Assembly: GCA_016763355.1 (NCBI GenBank)
Contig: JAESTY010000102.1
Location: 1-9,767, forward strand
Origin: Immundisolibacteraceae bacterium
GTDB lineage: Bacteria; Pseudomonadota; Gammaproteobacteria; Immundisolibacterales; Immundisolibacteraceae
DNA: 9,767 nucleotides
Reading direction: 5' to 3'
The notes below the pieces were generated by a model, which was not told the origin of the DNA, ran no database searches, and saw only the letters and a list, made by a program, of their open reading frames with translations. The translations under genes were made by a program, and so were the position numbers. How positions within the stretch are numbered: position 1 is the first letter of the stretch; every line of letters begins with the position of its first letter. Positions 6,039 to 9,767 of the stretch are shown one piece after another.

Positions 6039-7706
6039 ATGGCCCTTGACCTGATCATTCGTAACGGCACCATCGTTGATGGCAGTGGAAAACCCGGCTA
6101 TCAGGCCGACCTGGCAATCAAAGACGGAAAAATCGTCGCCATTGGCCGCATCGATGAACCCGCAGATCTGCAGATCGACGCTACCGGTAAAATCGTCGCG
6201 CCTGGCTTTGTCGATCCTCATACCCATTACGATGCCCAACTAAGTTGGGACAAAATGGTCACTCCTTCCTGTTGGCATGGGGTCACCACCGCGGTAATCG
6301 GTAACTGCGGTGTCGGCATTGCCCCGTGCAAACCTGAAGACCGACCGCTGGCTGTCACCGATCTGGTTAATGTAGAAGCGATTCCGGAAAATGTGCTCAA
6401 TGCGGGCATCGACTGGCGCTGGGAAAGTTTTCCCGAGTTCATGGAAGCTAACATCAGTGGCGGTACTGCCATCAACATCGGCTTCCTGCTGCCGCTGTCG
6501 CCGTTACGTACCTTCGTGATGGGAGAAGCCGCCAGCGATCGCGCCGCCAATGCTGCTGAAACAGATACCATCGCCGGTCTGTTGGAAGAAGCCGTTCAAG
6601 CCGGAGCATTGGGTTTTAGTAGCTCGCAACAACCTAACCACATCGGCCATCATGGCAAGCCACTGGCCAGCCGACTCACCAGCACCGAAGAGTTTCATCG
6701 CTACGCCAGTGTGCTTAAAAACACACCCCGTGGCGCGATTGAGATTGCGGTGACCAAAAAACTGGCCCACCTGGCGGACGATGAATATCAACTACTGGAA
6801 ATGCTGCTGGATCAGAGCGGTCGACATGTCAGCTGGCTTACCCTGCTCGATCTCAATGGTGCCCCAGATGCAGCGCGACAATCTCTGAATAAAGCAGCCC
6901 CTTTAGCTGAGCGAGGTTGTCATGCGCAGACCGTGATTCGGCCTTTCCTGGCCGATGCAGACCTACACAACCCGTTTATGTTCGCGACCTTGCCGGACTG
7001 GGGACCTGTTTTTAACCAAACCGCTGAGCGTCAGGTAGAGATATTTTCTGACCCTGGGTTTCGGAAGCAATTTAAAAAAGACATGGCTGGCCCCGCGGCG
7101 ATGGTTGGCGACTGGAATCTATTCGAGATTCAAAAGGTTTATCACCCGGACCTACAGCATCTGATTGGCCAAACCGTGCAGCAGATAGCCGACCAACGCG
7201 GCACCGACGGTTGCGACACCCTGCTCGATATCGCCATTCAGGACGGAGTCAGAACCCGTTTTACCGTCGCAGTTGCCAACTCTGATGATGATCGACTTCA
7301 ACAGTTAATCTGTGACGAGCGGGTTCGTATCGGTTTGGCCGATGGCGGCGCCCATGTCGATATGCTCGGTGAAGCCGGCTACCCAACCTACCTGCTCGGC
7401 TACTGGGTCCGCGAACGCCAGGTAATGACCCTGGAGCGGGCCATTCAGCGCATCACCAGCGAACCGGCAGAGCTGTTCGACATCCGCGATCGGGGGCTGT
7501 TAAAAACCGGGCTCTGCGCAGATGTGGTGGTGTTTGATGCCAACACGGTGGGTTCAGACAAACGCCCACACCTGGTTGATGATCTGCCGGAGAACGGTCA
7601 GCGAATGATCACTAAAGCCCGCGGGATCGAGCAGGTGATCGTCAATGGCAAAGCCATCATGCGCGATGGCCAGATGACCGGTGCCTTACCTGGGCAACGG
7701 GCTTAA
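6039..7706 (+). CDS. amidohydrolase family protein, N-acyl-D-amino-acid deacylase-like
   Basis: A 555-residue member of the amidohydrolase superfamily, Amidohydro_3 / COG3653 group. The N-terminal beta-sandwich part (LIIRNGTIVDGSGKPG, then IDATGKIVAPGFVDPHTH) leads into the barrel with metal-binding DPHTH (His61, His63). GNCGVGIAPC (Cys90) follows, matching the Cys ligand region of D-aminoacylases. ADGGAH (Asp435) holds the catalytic Asp, and the C-terminal sandwich includes GLLKTGLCADVVVFD. The family hydrolyses N-acyl groups or other amide bonds. However, the middle-barrel HxRxE and SHHK-type motifs of true D-aminoacylases are not recognisable; instead there is GFSSSQQPNHIGHHGKP (192-208), as in a large subgroup of unknown substrate. 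The start is firm: AGGAGG at 6028-6033, five bases before the ATG. A GST-family gene follows after 41 bases and is probably cotranscribed. Confidence 0.87.
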   Translation: MALDLIIRNGTIVDGSGKPGYQADLAIKDGKIVAIGRIDEPADLQIDATGKIVAPGFVDPHTHYDAQLSWDKMVTPSCWHGVTTAVIGNCGVGIAPCKPEDRPLAVTDLVNVEAIPENVLNAGIDWRWESFPEFMEANISGGTAINIGFLLPLSPLRTFVMGEAASDRAANAAETDTIAGLLEEAVQAGALGFSSSQQPNHIGHHGKPLASRLTSTEEFHRYASVLKNTPRGAIEIAVTKKLAHLADDEYQLLEMLLDQSGRHVSWLTLLDLNGAPDAARQSLNKAAPLAERGCHAQTVIRPFLADADLHNPFMFATLPDWGPVFNQTAERQVEIFSDPGFRKQFKKDMAGPAAMVGDWNLFEIQKVYHPDLQHLIGQTVQQIADQRGTDGCDTLLDIAIQDGVRTRFTVAVANSDDDRLQQLICDERVRIGLADGGAHVDMLGEAGYPTYLLGYWVRERQVMTLERAIQRITSEPAELFDIRDRGLLKTGLCADVVVFDANTVGSDKRPHLVDDLPENGQRMITKARGIEQVIVNGKAIMRDGQMTGALPGQRA

Positions 7707-7747
7707 CGAACCTCTGAATTAAAACCCGATCAACCGGAGTCTTGGCC

Positions 7748-8356
7748 ATGTTAGAGCTCTATGCGTTTCCGTTTTCCGGCAACAGCCGAAAAGCCACCAT
7801 TGTCCTCGAAGAGGTCGGTGCCGAGTACCAGTACAACCAGATTGATCTAATGCAGGGTGAGCAGAAACAACCCAGCTACCTGGAGATTAACCCCAACGGT
7901 AAAGTGCCAGTACTGGGTGATGGGGACCTACTGTTGTGGGAGTCCTCCGCGATCCTTATTTATATTGCTGAAAAATTCCCCGCCGCAGAGTTAATACCCA
8001 CAGACCCGATACTGCGGGCAGAAATGCACCAATGGCTGGTCTGGCAGCCTGGCACTTACAATCCGCCGGTCAGTGCACTCAATGGGCAACTGATGTTCAC
8101 CCCTACAGAACAACAGGACCCTGAACAGATAGCCACTTTACGCCAAACCGTTGCTGCAAATACCGAAATTGTCGCCACCCGTTTAGCTGACCAGCCATAC
8201 TTGCTGGGCGCATTCTCGTTAGCGGATATTGTCATGCTGCCCCATCTGAGTGCTGCTGCAGAACGTGGTGTGGAATTATCGGCCAAAATAACTAATTACC
8301 TGGCCCGACTTCAGACAAGGCCAAGCTGGCAAAAAGTTAGCTCGATGACACCATAG
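7748..8356 (+). CDS. glutathione S-transferase family protein
   Basis: A 202-residue protein with the two-domain GST layout. The N-terminal thioredoxin-like domain has FPFSGNSRK (7-15, where the catalytic Ser/Cys/Tyr sits in the family), NPNGKVPVL with the cis-Pro54 that contacts glutathione, and WESSAI (64-69) binding the glutamyl end of glutathione. The helical C-terminal domain has FSLADIVMLPHL (156-167), the N-capping box and hydrophobic staple. Ser10 or Ser13 is the probable activating residue. The ATG at 7748 is chosen, with GGAG at 7736-7739 eight bases upstream; a TTG at 7742 would add two residues but sits too close to that site. It follows the amidohydrolase gene by 41 bases. Whether it transfers glutathione in the same pathway or handles a reactive by-product cannot be told. 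Confidence 0.92.
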   Translation: MLELYAFPFSGNSRKATIVLEEVGAEYQYNQIDLMQGEQKQPSYLEINPNGKVPVLGDGDLLLWESSAILIYIAEKFPAAELIPTDPILRAEMHQWLVWQPGTYNPPVSALNGQLMFTPTEQQDPEQIATLRQTVAANTEIVATRLADQPYLLGAFSLADIVMLPHLSAAAERGVELSAKITNYLARLQTRPSWQKVSSMTP

Positions 8357-8464
8357 CCAACTTTCCCAGTAACAATTTTCCTTCTTTGTTAGGGATTTCT
8401 AATATAAGGTTGATTAATCTAGCAATGATGCCAGTCCTAAAACAGCCCAATTAACAACACTGAG

Positions 8465-8492
8465 TTAGCCTGAAATCGGCTAAACCTAAAAT
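8465..8492 (+). promoter_or_regulatory. inverted repeat and candidate promoter before the hybrid kinase
   Basis: TTAGCC (8465-8470) and GGCTAA (8478-8483) form a six-base dyad with a seven-base centre. TAAAAT at 8487-8492 matches five of six -10 bases and lies 16 bases after TTAGCC, a weak -35. A protein bound to the dyad would cover the promoter. The ATG of the kinase is 49 bases further on. The rest of the gap 8357-8541 shows no gene and no clear terminator for the GST gene. Confidence 0.25.
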
Positions 8493-8541
8493 AAGAATAT
8501 GGGTTTTCGCCTTAAGTTTTAAAGACCCAACGGTATCTTTT

Positions 8542-9767
8542 ATGCAACTGCTCGAACGACTAAGCCAACTTCTGCTCTGGGTAACCCCACTAACTTTGCT
8601 GCTTGGGGCCATCACACTAGTATTATTGGTCCTGCTCATCCTTCAGCTGCGGCAGAAAGCGCTTTACAGCCAGCAAATCAGTCGACTTTCCAATCTGCTC
8701 GAGCAGGCGATCAACCATTCATCCCATCTACCGCTTGAGACCATCAGCTTAGACCGTGACCTCAATGAATTGATGAGACCGATCAATCGTCTGCTCGAAG
8801 CCCGCGCCCATGAAGGTAAAGACCACCATCACACCTTAAAGCAGATGGCCCGCGGGCTGAACCACAATATGAACAACCTGCTATTTGGCATATTAGGGGC
8901 TGCTCAGCTGATTCAACGCCGAACCAAAGATGCCGAAATTCTAAATTGGGCCAGTGTGGTTCATAGCGACGGCCAACAGCTCACCGAAGTCATCAAGGAG
9001 CTCACCGAGGCAGTCACGGAGCAGATCGACCAGACCCCAGAAACGATTGCTATTAACCAAAGTATTTCAACCCTGCTGACAACGCAGCAACTGCTCTGGC
9101 AACAAACCGCTGAAACCCAGGGCTGCCCGCTAGAATTCCACACCACTCTTTGTAGCGATGCTAGTTATATCCGTGCCAATGGCAGTGGTTTGAACAAACT
9201 GCTAAAGCATTTATTGCAAAACGCAGTCGATGCGACGGCTGGCGGGGGCAACATCTGGATTCGTACCTTTCATCAAAACCCGGAAGAAATAACCATTGAA
9301 ATCCGTGATGACGGCATCGGCATGGATGCCACCACCCGGCGGCGAGTATTCGACCCGTTTTTCACCACCAAACACAAACTAGGCACTGGCCTCGGGCTGT
9401 CCACCGTACTAACCACCGTACTGCAATGGGATGGCACCGTTTCGGTCAGAAGCGAGCCCGGTCATGGAGCCACTTTTACGGTCACTTTCCCAGTTGCTGA
9501 AAGCCCGGTGCAATCAGCCCCTATTACCGAAAGCAACCTGCGTAGCGCGCGGGTATTGGTGGTTGATGACCAGGAAGCGATTGGCTCGGTGATTACTAGC
9601 GCGCTCCATGAGCGCTTTAGCATCACCGTATTTCAGGACGCCGAAAGTCTACTCAAAGTATTTGTCCCCGGACAATGGGATATCGCCATGATTGACTTGG
9701 GTTTACCGGGCTTGCCTGGAAATCGACTAGCCGAGCTACTGCGTCAGCAAGACCCTGACATCATTCG
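8542..9767 (+). CDS. membrane-anchored hybrid sensor histidine kinase (partial, cut by window end)
   Basis: The frame is open from ATG 8542 to the window edge (408 full codons). Order of domains: short N-terminus, one hydrophobic helix (about 12-35), a charged coiled-coil-like linker, then a dimerisation helix with the H-box GLNHNMNNLLFGILG (105-119; His108 is the predicted phospho-acceptor). The ATP-binding domain follows with N-box LLQNAVDAT (Asn227), G1 DDGIGMD (256-262), F-box FDPFFTTK (270-277), G2 GTGLGL (281-286) and GHGATFTV. After a linker comes a receiver domain starting ARVLVVDD (Asp342, Asp343) with acceptor Asp385 in MIDLGLPG. No PAS, HAMP or periplasmic sensor domain is seen, so the input is unknown. 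The residue after His108 is Asn rather than the usual Asp or Glu. The ribosome binding site is poor. The rest of the receiver and any later domain lie outside the window. Confidence 0.9.
   Translation, partial: MQLLERLSQLLLWVTPLTLLLGAITLVLLVLLILQLRQKALYSQQISRLSNLLEQAINHSSHLPLETISLDRDLNELMRPINRLLEARAHEGKDHHHTLKQMARGLNHNMNNLLFGILGAAQLIQRRTKDAEILNWASVVHSDGQQLTEVIKELTEAVTEQIDQTPETIAINQSISTLLTTQQLLWQQTAETQGCPLEFHTTLCSDASYIRANGSGLNKLLKHLLQNAVDATAGGGNIWIRTFHQNPEEITIEIRDDGIGMDATTRRRVFDPFFTTKHKLGTGLGLSTVLTTVLQWDGTVSVRSEPGHGATFTVTFPVAESPVQSAPITESNLRSARVLVVDDQEAIGSVITSALHERFSITVFQDAESLLKVFVPGQWDIAMIDLGLPGLPGNRLAELLRQQDPDII

Overview
The window looks like ordinary chromosomal DNA from a gammaproteobacterium, probably of the Pseudomonas/oceanospirillalean/marine type. 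The signs are a ThyA of the short E. coli length class with E. coli-identical active-site numbering, the gene order thiS-thiG-trmB as I recall it from Pseudomonas, an ApaG, and a TauE/SafE-type transporter close to thyA. Base composition looks balanced, with AT-richer intergenic gaps. I see no tRNA, rRNA, CRISPR array, insertion sequence, integrase or phage gene. Genus cannot be fixed from sequence reading alone.

Layout. Bases 1-149 are the C-terminus of a membrane transporter of the TSUP family, reading rightward. It faces thyA (332-1126, minus strand), which makes dTMP. A 353-base gap separates thyA from a divergent, tightly packed rightward cluster: apaG, thiS, thiG and trmB (1480-3648). 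ThiS and ThiG build the thiazole of thiamine. TrmB makes m7G46 in tRNA. ApaG is a small fibronectin-fold protein of unsettled function. The genes overlap by 4 bases or nearly so, and at least two of the internal genes start with TTG, so translation is probably coupled.

A DUF1015 gene (3708-4925, minus strand) converges on trmB and diverges from an ABHD10-like alpha/beta hydrolase (5080-5865, plus strand). After a 173-base gap holding a clear dyad come an N-acyl-D-amino-acid-deacylase-like amidohydrolase (6039-7706) and, 41 bases later, a glutathione S-transferase-family gene (7748-8356). These two probably form one transcript. The window ends inside a membrane-anchored hybrid histidine kinase (8542 to edge) whose H-box carries Asn in place of the usual acidic residue after the phospho-accepting His.

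The left half is housekeeping metabolism (nucleotide, thiamine, tRNA modification). The right half holds less-characterised hydrolases and a signalling protein. I found no convincing undescribed multi-gene system. The points most worth a second look are the altered H-box, the divergent metal-ligand pattern of the amidohydrolase and its dyad operator candidate, the overlapping non-ATG apaG-thiS-thiG-trmB chain, and the DUF1015 gene.
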